Assembly: GCA_003255025.1 (NCBI GenBank)
Contig: QANY01013423.1
Span: 857,779-921,778 of the forward strand
Source of the DNA: Datisca glomerata
Lineage: Eukaryota > Streptophyta > Magnoliopsida > Cucurbitales > Datiscaceae
Direction: 5' to 3'
DNA length: 64,000 bases
Position 1 is the first letter of the stretch; every line of letters starts with the position of its first letter. The notes under the pieces are model-generated. The model saw only the letters and a list, made by a program, of their open reading frames with translations. It was not told the origin of the DNA and ran no database searches. Positions 26,451 through 38,360 of this stretch are shown here, piece after piece. The position numbers and the translations under genes are program-made.

Positions 26451-26570
26451 AATTATTTACAGGCTAATTTGTCAAATTATTTTTACGAGTCATAAAATGT
26501 CAATCTATAAATGATCGTCACATCACTTGATGACTTAAAACTTGATCAAAGCATACCTACGCCAGGATAA
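26451..26570 (+). mobile_element. Right half of a MITE split by the copia element
   Basis: This piece aligns with the right half of the MITE at 37928-38108 (shared CACTTGAT.ACTTAAAACTTGAT). The left remnant is at about 16672-16709 (AATGTGGCAATTA, matching GATGTGACAATCT of the intact copy). Placed end to end around one copy of AATTA, the two halves rebuild the MITE order, showing that the copia element inserted into it. Confidence 0.75.
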
Positions 26571-26765
26571 CCCTTCTATGAAACACTTTGGTAATGCTCC
26601 TGGACTGTAATCAAAATAACGAATCAGGAATCTCCTGTAAATACCATGGAATAAGGGATCCTATTCATGGAGATTCCGTAAATATTTCATTCCAAAAAGA
26701 GAGAGTTTGAAACAATTGAGATTTTTTTGGAGATTGGATGCAGTTACTAATTCATGATCTGGCAT

Positions 26766-27069
26766 GCAGTTTTCTACCTTAATGACAAAAGAAGGATTGA
26801 TCAAATTCTATTGAGTCTGACTCATAGTGATCATTTATCAAAGAATGAGTCGAGTTATCAAATGATTTATGTAAATCTTAGATGTGAAAATACATGGAAT
26901 TCACCCAAGAAGTGGCAGATCTATTCACTCTATTGATAACCGAGCCGGAACGGTGTGTTCCAATGTGTGAAGTGAGAGAGAAGGGGTTTCATCATTGGGG
27001 TTTTGAATTTATAATTTCGATATAATAATTAGAATTGGTTGCCCAGGACTCAAACCCGAAACTAGTCGG
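26766..27069. other. Chimeric nuclear plastid DNA (ycf2 and trnK-UUU pieces)
   Basis: Three short stretches look like chloroplast DNA. At 26766-26868 the plus strand reads [20 protein letters not shown], text I recognise from the middle of plastid ycf2. At 26904-26949, CCAAGAAGTGGCAGATCT onward matches a different, more N-terminal part of ycf2. At 27036-27069 the minus strand reads CCGACTAGTTTCGGGTTTGA, like the 3' exon of plastid trnK-UUU, with flanking text that fits the trnK side of its spacer. The pieces are not neighbours in a plastid genome. The identification is from memory of these genes. Confidence 0.75.
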
Positions 27070-27154
27070 ATGGAGTAGATAATTTACTTGCACTAAAACT
27101 TGATTAAATGCTTGTTCATCATATAATTGTTCTTTTTTTATCCTCATGTGGACT

Positions 27155-27292
27155 AAAGGGAGAATGACCCTGAAATAAAGTTTATGACAAAAAATGACTC
27201 ACATTTAATAGCATGCAAAAATAAAGGGAGAATGGCCATAAATAAAGTTTATAAGCAAAAAAATGACTCATGAATTTAATAGCATGCAAAAT
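27155..27292. repeat. Tandem duplication of ~69 bp
   Basis: AAAGGGAGAATG starts at 27155 and again at 27223. Both copies continue through ATAAAGTTTAT, AAATGACTCA and TTTAATAGCATGCAAAA with a few changes. Non-coding. Confidence 0.85.
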
Positions 27293-27528
27293 ATAACCAT
27301 TTTTAAGTTATGAAATTTTAAGTTAGTTATATATTTACTATTTTTTCATTTCACTCTTATATCTACCAAACTTAAATTTTTATTACTTTTATTTTTTCCT
27401 TATTTTTGTTTATGATATTTTTACACTTCCCTTGAATAGTTTCATTCAACAATAAAAAAAAATAGTTTCATTCAAAACACATTATACCCAACAAAACCCT
27501 ACCTTTATTTTCTTTGTGTGTCGCCTAC

Positions 27529-29869
27529 GGTAACGCCCCGTACCCCGATTCCTGATGGTTAAAAACATACATGTAATTCTCAATTCAAAAATCTCCTAAA
27601 TCAGTTGAAACCCCTATTTGAGAAAAACTCCAAATTGAAAACCCTAATTTTACCCTAATTTTAACAATAAATGGCGGAAGCCTAAAATTATATAAAAAAT
27701 ATTTATTCAATAAACTATAATAAATGTTGTATTAAATCTGAAAAGAGTTAACGTGAAAATTTCATAAGACGTGAAAATTAAACATATAAATATAAAATAA
27801 AGCATGAAAATTCATAAATTCTTGTATCAACTGTACTTAAATAAAAAAGTTGTTTCTAATGTCTTATAATCATGAATAATTGAAAATTTCCTAATTTCAC
27901 TAGTTGTGCAGTCTCTCACCCCTGCAACACAATCATCTGTGAGGGAGTGAGTATTAAAAATACTCAATAAGTAAATTTACATACTAATAAGCTTCACATG
28001 ACATAAACGTAAACATTTAACTCATGCAACCATAATTTAACATATTCACTTGGTTATTAAATTACATAATGTACGTGTAATTAACATTTCTAAATTTCAT
28101 GATTATTATGTAACTTAAACTTGTACTTGTAAATTGTATGATCATAATTCGACTAGACATATTTCTCAATTAACAACCTAACCAAAACTGATTCACACTT
28201 AAACTTAAACTTGTAGCATGAGCGGAATGGGTAACCTAAAGTTGATGTCACTTAAGGTTATCTTAACCTTAAGGACGCTGACATAAACATCGTGACACTC
28301 ATTCGTATAGCTGATAAATGACGTGATCAGCTTAATTACTTGATAACTAAGGATATGTCTATCTATTATTTATTTATCTATCATTACACTTGAGTTAATT
28401 TCATGAATTATGATAACTCTCGGACTAACATGAAACTTATTCGTGGAGATAAATGTTATAGCTAATCCATGTATATCTCAAAGTTCAATCATACATACAT
28501 GGGAAGTAACTGCATCATGATACAAAAATATAAATAAAATATTTGATCATAAAATTTGGCGACAAAAAGGAATTAATAAATTGATATTAAATTAAATACG
28601 CTACATTCGTAACATATGAATCAAATTACAATGTAAATCCACTTACCTGAATCGTTACAAATTAAATTCAGCAACTAATGACCTGAAATCTAAAGATCTC
28701 AGATCACAAAATATTCATATAATAACTATAATTATTTAATTAACTAATAGGGCGAGTGAGGTCAGAAAGAGGTGGAAAATAAACTAATGTAAACTATCAA
28801 GCGGTTCAGATAGGTTCAACATGGTCCAGTGGTCTAAACCGGTTCGGTGCGATTGGGTCATGCCGGTTCGGTCTGGTTCATTGAATAAGTTTGGTCTGAT
28901 TTGATTGAGTCGGTTTGGTTCAGTTGAGCTGAACCAGTTTGGTCCGGTCTGATTGAACCGGCCGCAAGACTCAGTACACTGCCTGAATCAGGAAAACAAG
29001 AGGAAAGGGAAGACGAAAGGAGAGGAAGTGGAAAAGGCTTCACCGGCAATTCCAATCAAAGATTCAAATCCGTTCTTTGGGTGAAATGTATAAATCAAAA
29101 TTTTTTAAAGAATGGAAACATTTCTTAATTTGAATAAATATAAAAGAAATATTTTTATTAAGTATAAGCCATCGATCAAATGAAGCTTTAAAGGTCCTGT
29201 AGAAAACTCAAGAGCAAAATTTTTTTGAAGCAAAATCTAATCAAAATTAGTATATATCTAAGCCACCGAAAAGATAATATCAATAAAATTAAACTCTACC
29301 CAAATAAATGAGAAAACCCCATTGTGTAAACAATCAAAACAAGAAAACCAATTAAAACTATTTAATCTGAAACTGACAAAAAATGATTTAACTCACTGTT
29401 CAAAACACCTATTCATTCTGTTGGTTAGAATTGAGAGAAGGAAGGGAAACAGGGGAAAGAGAGAAAGAATCAAAAAGAGAAAAGAAACTTACCGAATGAA
29501 GAGTGACAGAGGCAATGATGAATCAAGAGAAGATCCTTGGAGAGGAAAAGCTTTGCAGGAATTTACAGACGAAAATCAAAGAGGGCAAGAATTAAATCCG
29601 AGAGAAAGAGGAGAAGGAAGAAAGAAGAAAACTTACTGGACTTCGAACGATGGTGAGGAGATGTTGAGGAAGGAGATGAAGAACGGCGGTTACGTTGGGG
29701 AGGAGAAACTGTGTGTGTGAGAGAGAGAGAGAGAGATGGAGAACGAAAGAGGTGTTATACAATATTTATAATATAGGCTTAGGGTTTTGCTTGGGTGTAG
29801 TATATATGTGTGTGTGTGAGTGACCATAAAATTACACAAATACCCCTTATAATCCTTGGGGGTATTACA
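27529..29869. mobile_element. Probable solo LTR (gypsy type)
   Basis: The block starts GGTAACGCCCCGTACC and ends GGGGGTATTACA. These are imperfect inverted ends of the TGTAACxCCCC...GGGGxxTTACA kind common in plant gypsy LTRs. The interior holds typical LTR text (GTGAGGGAGTGAGTA near 27940-27960), a purine-rich stretch at 29420-29740 and TATA-like sequence at 29765-29810. There is no internal coding domain and no second LTR. The flanking pentamers CCTAC and CCATC match only partly, so the target duplication is unconvincing. The open stretch at 29322-29720 is low-complexity and lysine/arginine/glutamate-rich; I do not treat it as a gene. Confidence 0.5.
28801..28962. repeat. Degenerate GGTTCGGT-type repeats
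   Basis: Many variants of GGTTCGGT/GGTTTGGT, with one inverted GAACC copy. This simple pattern is frequent in plant LTRs and MITEs. Confidence 0.65.
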
Positions 29870-30451
29870 CCATCTCTCTCATCAATAGGTAAACATATGT
29901 TTTACTTGTACATAAATTCTTTACTTATTGTTATGTATATTCTAATATGTCACATATTCCATCATTCTCCAATCTTCAGTTTTACAGTTAATCATCTTTG
30001 TACACAAGCATAAAAAATAAATTGGAATAATCCCCTGCTATTTAAATCATATATTTGCTTATTTCATATTGCAATAAATAACTTGTAAACTACACCGAGA
30101 ATGTAAAAGAATTTTCAATGATTTCTGCAGATTTATTATAGATTAGACATATTTTTTAAGCAAATTGAACAAGTTTGAGTATAATTTAGAAAATAACATG
30201 AACAAACATAAGAAAAGAAAATAAAAGTGTAAGGAAGTTACTCATGGTAGTTACAAAATAAATGAAATGGTAAAATAGTAATTCTTAAACTTAAAACGAG
30301 TCATATTTACATATATACATATGAAGGCTCATTATTGCATATGAATTAATAAAAAAAAGACAATCTACTATAATTTTCAAAAAATAAAACATGAGATATG
30401 CCCACAGAGAGGTCGTTGTCTCGTAAAATCAAAAGAAGCATGTCTAATAAC
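29870..30451. other. Spacer, nothing recognised
   Basis: AT-rich, no supported frame or repeat. Confidence 0.4.
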
Positions 30452-30454
30452 TAA

Positions 30455-31171
30455 GGCCTCGTTTGGTTCACGTTATCCTCGTTTACAATTTTATTATAAT
30501 CCTCTTGTAATTGAATTACCACGTTTATTTAGAACAATTCTTAAATAAGGCTGCAATTCTAATTTGCATATAATCATTGTTTGCAATCTTTTGAGGCAAT
30601 TGAATTGCAGTAGAAAATGAAAAAAATCCTGATTTAAAATGCAATTACAATCCTAATATCAAACAAAATTACTTTCCTACCCTCAAATGAAATAAAAAAA
30701 GTCACTTTTTTCTCACACTTTTTCTCTCATTTCATTAATTTAATTAAAATTAACTTTATTAAAATTTAGTTTTACATTATTAATTTGGTTAAAATTAATT
30801 AAAAAAAGTAAAATTAAAGTTAAAATTTTACGTGAAAATACTTTTTCATTATATATATATATTATTTTATTAATTTAATTTAATCCAAAATTATTAATTT
30901 ATTTAAATATTAATTATAATTAATGTCAAAATTGCATTCCAAAATATTTTTTACGTAATATTTAACTAAAGTGTATTTAAGTAATTTCTTGTTATTTACA
31001 CAAATTTACTATAAAAATTAACATATACTAAACATAACAATCGTATATTATCACTCATAACTTAATAGATTACTATGCATAATCAAACATGACAATCATA
31101 TTTTACAAGCAATTGAATTCTCACAATTGAATTACGATTGTCATTTTAAATTGTTTGAATCAAACTACCCC
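30455..31171. mobile_element. Tourist/Harbinger-like MITE
   Basis: The left end GGCCTCGTTTGGTTCA mirrors the right end TGAATCAAACTACCCC, giving imperfect inverted ends, and both sides are flanked by TAA (30452-30454 and 31172-31174). The interior is AT-rich and non-coding, ~717 bp. A 3 bp TAA/TTA duplication is characteristic of the PIF/Harbinger superfamily. Confidence 0.6.
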
Positions 31172-31174
31172 TAA

Positions 31175-32102
31175 AAGTAAACATCCATATATCATTCCAT
31201 GAAATAGATAATGTAGATATGTTATTTCATAAACCTAACATGGAGCATCTTAATTAGTTCATTCACATGAAATCTGCAATACACCTACATGAGTCGTGAG
31301 ACAGGGAATTTTTCAGAAAATGATAAAAAAAAGTCAACATTCAGGCTAAACTGAAAAAGTATTCGAAAAACTTTATTTTTGTATAAATGACCGAAAATTA
31401 TAGAGATAACTAATTTATTTATGAAAATTATACAAATGTAAATAAATTATTATATTTACGCCAGTGTAATGGGTAAAGAATTTATTTATCTTGTCCTAAA
31501 AAAATTAATTACTTTTATAATTTGAACTAAAAAAATTCATCATTTAGGTGATAACTCTCAAAAAAACTGATCCTCGTGTAGTTTCAAGTCATTCATTGTT
31601 ATGTGTTAGAATATAAAATTTTATTATATTCTGAAAACAGAGAATGATCGATGTTTTACAAATTAAAAAATATACAACAAGAAAAATGTCAACAGATAAC
31701 TTGAAGTACTTAATTATCAGCCTTAGAATTTCTCCCAATGAGATGACACGCACCCAAAGCTAAAACTGATTGTGCGGCATTGACATCAGAAATTGGTTTG
31801 ATTGCAACAAAGAGATACGAGTAGGCAGTAGGCATCCGAGAAGATTGAAGTCCCTTCGTACGATCTTGCGTGTCCGGTGAGTGACCGTTCGATCAAAGTC
31901 GATCCGGGAATTAAAGGAATCGTAAACACGTGCTAAAATATGAGGTGGGAATTTCAAAGAAACGTGATAAAGCCGCTTCATTCAATTGGGTAAAGTAAAG
32001 CAACTGGTGGGTCCCAGGGGCTCTTAGTCCTTGTCGGCAGGAAAGGAAGTCGCCTCAATGTTTCGTTTCCAAATCAATTAACACGTTCTTTCTTTCTGAG
32101 GA
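31175..32102. other. Non-coding stretch with one GC-richer patch
   Basis: 31200-31740 is AT-rich without features. 31750-32060 is GC-richer and has a 73-codon minus-strand open stretch (MKRLYHVSLKFPPHILARVY start) that I do not recognise. It could be a gene relic or chance. Confidence 0.35.
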
Positions 32103-32460
32103 TTTTTTTTTTCAAATAGAAAGAGGTAAAAACAAAAAGAAAATACATAATTGTAATAATCATACTTTAGGATAAAAACAAAAAAATTCAAGTTGTAGTA
32201 GAAAATAAATAGATGTATCAAGATATCTCAATTAGATTGACACCTTATTAGCACTATAATCATCTAAAATTGACCAACCAAATAAAAAAGCTAGAAATAA
32301 TACCACAGACGGAGTCTCAACTAGAATAAAAGCTCAAAGAAAACCCCTCTAACTAGTGTCGTTAAAACCTTATGAAAAAAAATCTCATTGGGGAAAACCC
32401 AAAAAATGAAAAAAAAATCGAAAAGAAGAACAAGATACATTAATATCTTTAAGAATGGTA

Positions 32461-32690
32461 CTAATCAATGTGTTTGAGACCAAACCACTCTTGAGCTGTG
32501 ATATGAGATATAATGAGTGATTGAATGCAAAGAAAATCACCATCAGACAAATCACAAGACTTCAGGCCCCATGTGATAGCCAAAGCCTCAGCCATCAAAG
32601 CATTTTTCACATGATTAATCTTCTTATAACCCAGGCAGCAAATAGAATTATTCGGGTTGAATAGATCCAAGCCCAAGCCTCATACACCAT
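32461..32690 (-). pseudogene. LINE RNase H domain
   Basis: The minus strand contains KNALMAEALAITWGLKSC near 32560-32620, the MAEA-type block of plant LINE RNase H (RVT_3 family). The SDGDFLCIQSLI text near 32510-32540 corresponds to the SDSLxLI block with the second acidic residue altered. It is the C-terminal domain of the LINE ORF2. Confidence 0.8.
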
Positions 32691-33425
32691 TCCAGTAAAC
32701 AGCGTCAGTCACAAGTCTCCACTGAAAATCCCCAGTAACTGAATCAAGATGAGATCTAGCCAAACCCGAGCCTAGCTTTTCCAATTGGGTGATATGCTTA
32801 GCCATACCTGCACCGATCAGATTGAATTCCTCAACCTGTAAACAAGTGATCCAAATTGCTTCAATAGGATTGATCAAACCTACTTTGAAACACACTTGGT
32901 TCCTACTCTTCCAAATCTGCCACAACCCATAAACCACCCATTGAAAGCACTCCCCAGTCAAATCCATATGCATAATAGAAGACCAAAAAGCAGACCAAAC
33001 CTGGAAGAACCCAACCAAAAAGCCCTGAAATGACATATGATTCCTCTTTAGAGCCACACAACGGACAAGAAAGATCAATATTCATTCCTCTTCTATGGAG
33101 AGCCGATCTGACCGCCATAGATCCTCTAGCATACCTCCAAAAAATCTCTAATCTTCGGGGAAGTTTTGACATTCCAAATCACCTTATTATCCACCTTGGA
33201 GTTGCACTCGCCAGGAGATGATCTCCCCAAATCACCATTCTGATAAAGAGACATATCTACTTTATACCAAGACTTGACATTGTACTGCCCATCTTTTGAA
33301 TAATGCCAGACAAGAAGATCATCACAACCAAATCTGCTGATAGGAATTTTCCTAATAACATCCACATCATCGATCAAAAATGAATCGGTTAAGACCTCTA
33401 TGTCCCACTCAAAATTTCTAATCAA
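32690..33425 (-). pseudogene. LINE zf-RVT domain
   Basis: On the minus strand the VWHYSKDGQYNVKSWYKV block near 33260-33330, the NVKTSPKIRDFLEVC block near 33125-33175 and the RRGMNIDLSCPLCGSKEES zinc-binding block near 33030-33090 follow each other. This is the order of plant L1 zf-RVT domains. Frames change at least twice. Confidence 0.85.
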
Positions 33426-35170
33426 CTTATTAACAAAGAAAAAATAGTTATCAGGGGGAGTAATAACTCAAAAATTAATAGGACGAGGCACCCATGGATC
33501 AGTCCAGATATTAATAGACCTCCTAGTGCCCACTCTCCACCTAACACCATGAAACAAAATCTTTCTACCCTCCAGCAAGCTCCTCCATCCCCAAGAAGGT
33601 TTCGACCATAGCTTGGCATTCATAAAATCACAATCCTTAAAATACTTGGCCTTCATAAACCGCGCAAGTGATCTTGAGGGATTAGATAGAATTATCCATC
33701 CCTGCTTCGCAAGCATAGCAACGTTAAAGCGCATCAGATCACGTAAAGCTAAACCCATATTATCCTTACTATCTATAAGATTCTTCCAAGCCGCCCAAGT
33801 AATCCCCCTTTTACTACCATTCGAATTCCATAAGAATTACACATACGAATACATAAATAATCAAGTAAAGTAACTGGTAATTTAAAACACGTTATAGCAT
33901 AATTAGGAATAGCTAGAGCAATAGCTTTGATCAATACCTCATGACCAGTAGCAGACAAATATCTCTCAAACCACCTAGATAGCTTATTAATAACTTTATC
34001 TTTAATCTCGTTAAATAACTTGAGTTTAGACAAACCAAAATTGGATTCTAGCCCCAAGTATTTACCCAGATCATTACTATGTCTCATATTCAAACAAGCA
34101 GCCAAATCATTCTTAATCTCTAGAGAAACACTTTTACTAAAGACAATGCAGCTTTTCTCAAAATTAATAGATTGACCAGAGGCCATACCATAATAGCTCA
34201 GAATTGACAATTTTTTGTCAAACTCCCATTTATTAGCTCTTCAAAATAAAAGTGATTCATCTGCAAAGAATAGATGTGAGATAGATGGACCCTGCCTCGA
34301 AGGTTTACAACCATGAATCTCCCCCCCCCCCCCCCCCNNCCCCCCCCCCCCTCCTCCGCACGACAAAGTAATGAAGACAGATTCTCAGCACACATGATGA
34401 ACAGGAAAAGAGACGGCAGATCTCCTTGCTTGAGCCCCTTTTTTTGGCCTAAAACTCTCATAGATATCACCATTAATTAACACTTGAAATGTCACAGATG
34501 AGATATAAGAATATATCATCTACACCATTTATCAGAAAAAACCAAACCTCTTTAGAGTTTGAATAATAAACACCCAATCCACCATATCATAGGCTTTCGA
34601 CATATCCAACTTCAACGTAGCCTCCCTCCTACTTTTAATCGATTTATAATTAATAGGTGCAGAATTTCATGAGCGAGCAAAATATTATCCACAATCCACT
34701 GCCTTGAACGAACGCACTCTGAGACGGGTTGATAATTTTATCCATCACTAATCTATGTCTATTAGTCAAAATCTTTGAAATGATTTTGTATGAAACATTA
34801 CAAAGACTAATAGACCAAAGATTGGCCATAGAAACGAGATTAAAAACCTTAGGAATAAGAATAATCAACGTCTGTTTAAGTGACTCAGGCAACACATTTT
34901 TTAAAAAATTCAAGACATCTTAAACAAATCATCAGCAACAATATCTTTAAATTGATGATAAAAGCGAGCATTAAAGCCATCCAAACCTGGAGATTTAGTC
35001 GGATTAATGTCTGCCAAAGCTGCATCAAATTCACCTCTATCTAATTCCTTCTCCAGTTGCATTTTATCATCAGCATCAAGCGTCGGAAGCATACCTTGTA
35101 GAGCTTCATCAATATTGGGAGGATTTGAGGTCTGAAATAATTCCTTAAAATACTCCATTGCCACCATTTT
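33426..35170 (-). pseudogene. LINE reverse transcriptase
   Basis: Minus strand. The N-terminal fingers lie near 34910-35167 (INPTKSPGLDGFNARFYHQF). NVSYKIISKILTNRHRLVM and the QSAFVQG block are near 34710-34810. KKGLKQGDLPSLFLFIMC, at about 34400-34450, stands where QGDPLSPFLFI is usual. The catalytic block near 34240-34275 reads FFADESLLF, so FADD has become FADE. The C-terminal part with YLGLESNFGLSK and LSATGHEVLIKAIA runs through 33770-34210, followed by a thumb-like region to ~33430. A 31 bp C-run with two Ns lies inside. Confidence 0.88.
34321..34351. repeat. Poly-C tract with two undetermined bases
   Basis: C-run of 31 positions, with N at 34338-34339, interrupting the LINE reverse transcriptase frame. 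Possibly an assembly or sequencing artefact, as a nearly identical run occurs at 45692-45722. Confidence 0.9.
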
Positions 35171-35429
35171 AATGTCTTCATACTCAGTATATCATCTTAC
35201 TTCCTTATTTTGTAACCCATGAATACGGTTTAGTCTACGCCGCAGCTTGACCTTGGTATGAAATTTTTTTGAATTTTGATCTCCTTCACGCAACCACTCC
35301 ACTCACGAACAACCTCTCCAGAAAATCTCTTCCTCATCTACAGCTCGTTTAAGCAAAAATTCAGTACTTCGAGTCTTCTCTAAATCAACCTTCTAATCCC
35401 CGTGAAGAACCTGTAGTTGTTCCTCGAGC

Positions 35430-36160
35430 TTAAACATCAGCACATTTGAGTTTGTTGTTTCTTCCCCTTTCCAGCACTCTCTCCTTAACCATTTTTAATC
35501 TTGCAAGAATATGGATTAAATCATTAATACTTGAACACCCCGTCCAAGCCTTCTTTACTATATCCTTACATCTATAAAAAGAGGCCCAACGCCTATCATA
35601 TCTAAAAATGGGCTTCCACTTATTAAATTTTTTGCCCAAGTTTAGGAACTAGAGACCATGTGATCTAAACCACCAAGAAGAGTATGCATCGGTTTAGCAT
35701 CCGGATAAACATCGAGCCATTTCGAGTTAATAGAACTATCTAAACGCTCTTTAATAAGACCCCCATTCTCTCGTTCATTCATCCATGTAAAAGTGTTCTC
35801 AGCATAACCCAAATCAATAAGATCAGCATTCATGATGAAATAATCAAAAGAATCCATTGAACTCCAATTTCTGATATTATTACCCCATTTTTCTGAACTA
35901 TTTGAGATAGTGTTAAAATCACCCATTAAAAGGTAAGCTTGATCAGCCAAAATTAATCTATTCAGCAACATCTCCCATTGACTTAACCTCAGTGATTCAT
36001 TGGTACTAGCATAAATACCAAAAATCCTCATATTTAGCCACCGTCATAAGATCGTAATTGTTCCACCATTACTCAACCATATCGAATCAACTATGAGACA
36101 AAATTACATCCTTAATTTGCATCATATTTCCTCCAACCGACCCACTTTATTTTTGTTTCA
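35430..36160 (-). pseudogene. LINE apurinic/apyrimidinic endonuclease
   Basis: The minus strand holds MRIFGIYASTNESLRLSQWE at ~35970-36031 and LMGDFNTI (the metal-binding GDFN block) near 35910-35935. GYAENTFTWMNERENGGLIKERLD follows near 35745-35815, and LGGLDHMV near 35645-35670 stands in for the usual SDHxP block. A conserved linker (YDRRWASF, ~35585-35610) then leads to reverse transcriptase. The N-terminal part is degraded. Confidence 0.85.
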
Positions 36161-36837
36161 AATAATACTAACACATCTAGGGAGTGAAGCTTACAAAGCT
36201 TCTTAAGAGAACGTACCGTCAGGGAGCTCCCCACACCCTGACAGTTTGAAGCAACTAGCTTCATTGATCACCTTGGAGCCATTTTTGGCTGGCTTCCTCC
36301 ACCATATTACAAGAATCACCATCAATTTTCCTACATTTATCCTTCATAGAAACATTAGCCGAGACATATTCAAGTCCCACTTGCATTTGCATAAAAGTCC
36401 TCTTGGATCCAGTCCTCTTCAACTGAGATCCACTGGGCGAGAATCCCTTCTTTTAACCTTTCCTCTTAATTATGGATTCCTGGATATTCTTGAATTAATT
36501 GAACCCAAAGAAAAAGGATCTGATTGGCCCAAAATATCCCCACCATCTGGCGCCGAAACACCCCTTAGACCCTCATCTTTGATCTCTACATCAACAGGAT
36601 ATGTTGACTGTACAATACACCAACTCCCTCATTAAAATCAGCCCCCCTTATCTCATCATCCTCATTAAAATCATATATTCCTTCCTTTTCCATCTCCAGC
36701 ACTTTCTCTCTCTTAACACTTGAGATATTCTCCTCTGCATTTATCTCTTTAACTGCACCTTCCTTATCAACATCATGAACTTCCGCCTGTTGTTCATCTC
36801 CATGGATTACCTTGGTTACTACCTCAATCCTTTCATG

Positions 36838-37867
36838 TCACTGACGTGGGATTAGCTCCTCACTACTAGCCGACAAATCCAGAGCAGCGACTTCTCTCCC
36901 CCTCACGCTGGAGAAACATCTATCATCAAACCACCTCTTCTTCTCCGGTGTAGCACGAGTGTTGTTACTGAGAGCGGGAAACACTTCAGATCCAAGGGCA
37001 TGACGCTTCAAGCCATCAGAATTCCTTCTGGTACTAGACGGGTATACTCGTAAGGAATCTCCATATTTCTTCCCACTAATTCTTGGATACTCTTTCTCAC
37101 TGCGTCTTTTTGAGTAAAGTCCTAATTCATGTCCAATAATTCCACAAAAATGATAGAATTTCAACAGACGCTCGTATTTAAACTAAATCCACACCATTGA
37201 ACGAGCATTATTCAAGATTGCACCTCTCAATAATGGTTTAGATAAATCCACTAAGTCATTGATTCTTATAAACCCTCTCTGCTCAATACCCTTATAGCTA
37301 AGTCCTTCTTCCACATCTAGAACTCGATCAAATTGTTTACCAATTAATGACCCACACGGCAATTCCTACACTCCAATGGTAGATCATGAGTTGAACCCAT
37401 AATGGAGAGAGACGAAACTCCAAAGTCTTTCGATTAATTCCAGTTTTCCAGCGTTGAATCACAAACAAATGGTCATGGAAGAGCCATGGACCATTATCCA
37501 TAACAAAATGTATAGAATTTTCCTCCTCAAAGAAGATTTAGAAAATATTGAACTCAACATCCACAAACCTCACCTTTTCATTAATACCCCAAGCTTTGCA
37601 AAGATTTTCTTTTAGCCCAAATCGATTAAATTTATTAACCAATAATAACCTACCTAGGATACTCAGACGGTTCTTCTCCACTACAATGGAGTTGAAGGAG
37701 TTTCCAACCTCTACTTCTACAGATCCCTCTTCTGAAATGGAAATACGTTCAAGAATTTCTTCTAGATTCTCATCCATAGCTAACAGTAATCTAGTGAGAC
37801 TGAGAAACAACCAACATAAAGAAGAAAGAAGCAAAAAGTTATCTAGAGAGATAACATAGCACCCCAT
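36838..37867 (-). pseudogene. LINE ORF1, DUF4283 and zinc knuckle
   Basis: Minus strand from about 37770: ERISISEEGSVEVEV, then GRLLLVNKFNRFGLKENL and KAWGINEKVRFVDVE, which is the DUF4283 pattern of plant L1 ORF1 proteins. The knuckle FCGIIGHELGLYSKR at ~37100-37155 is followed by a basic, low-complexity tail. Stops divide the frame between 37160 and 37540. Confidence 0.85.
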
Positions 37868-37927
37868 TTCTTTATGGGAATTGAAACATTCTTTCTAGAT
37901 CAATCAGACTTCTTCAATTATTTTTTT

Positions 37928-38108
37928 GGGTTAATACTATTTGAATAAGTAATTATTCAAATTTTAAGTGATTAGTGATGTGACAATCTTTTATAGGCTA
38001 GTACTTTATAACTCTCAAAATAATTTATTAAATTAACATATAAATTATTGTCATATCACTTGATCACTTAAAACTTGATTAATTACTTAATCGATATAGA
38101 ATTACCTA
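37928..38108. mobile_element. MITE with long inverted repeats
   Basis: The left ~58 bp (GGTTAATACTATTTGAATAAG...AAGTGATTAGTGATGTGAC) is the imperfect inverse of the right end (GTCATATCACTTGATCACTT...ATTACCT). About 65 bp lies between. It is the intact relative of the copy split at 16709/26451. The target duplication is unclear. Confidence 0.8.
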
Positions 38109-38360
38109 TGTTTTTTTCATCAAATTGCGGCTCTTGGTAGATAATAGAACTTTATCCTCGTGGATCATTTTGATAAATTATCTTCATTTTCATGACCAGA
38201 AAACATATAGATATTTTCATCCTTAAATTATCATTAATTTAGAATTTTAAATTTCAACTATTAAAATCTAAATTTAAATTTAAGGATTTTTAATCTTTTT
38301 AAATTTAAGATTGAAGAGCTTAAAGAGAAAAAAGAAACAAAAAACTAAGGTAGATATTAT

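Larger units (their letters stand above)
32103..37900 (-). mobile_element. L1-type LINE, minus strand, near full length, dead
   Basis: Read on the minus strand from ~37900 the order is a DUF4283-type ORF1 with a zinc knuckle, AP endonuclease, reverse transcriptase, zf-RVT and a terminal RNase H. The 3' UTR then ends in a run of A (plus-strand T-run 32103-32112). The 3' UTR is related to that of the LINE at 38966-44930, so the two belong to one family. Stops and frameshifts are frequent. A target duplication is not certain; TTCTTTCT is found on both sides but is low complexity. Confidence 0.9.

Noticed and set aside
29322..29720. 132-codon open frame on the plus strand
   Set aside because: Low-complexity Lys/Arg/Glu/Asn-rich text in a purine-rich part of a probable LTR, with no family resemblance.
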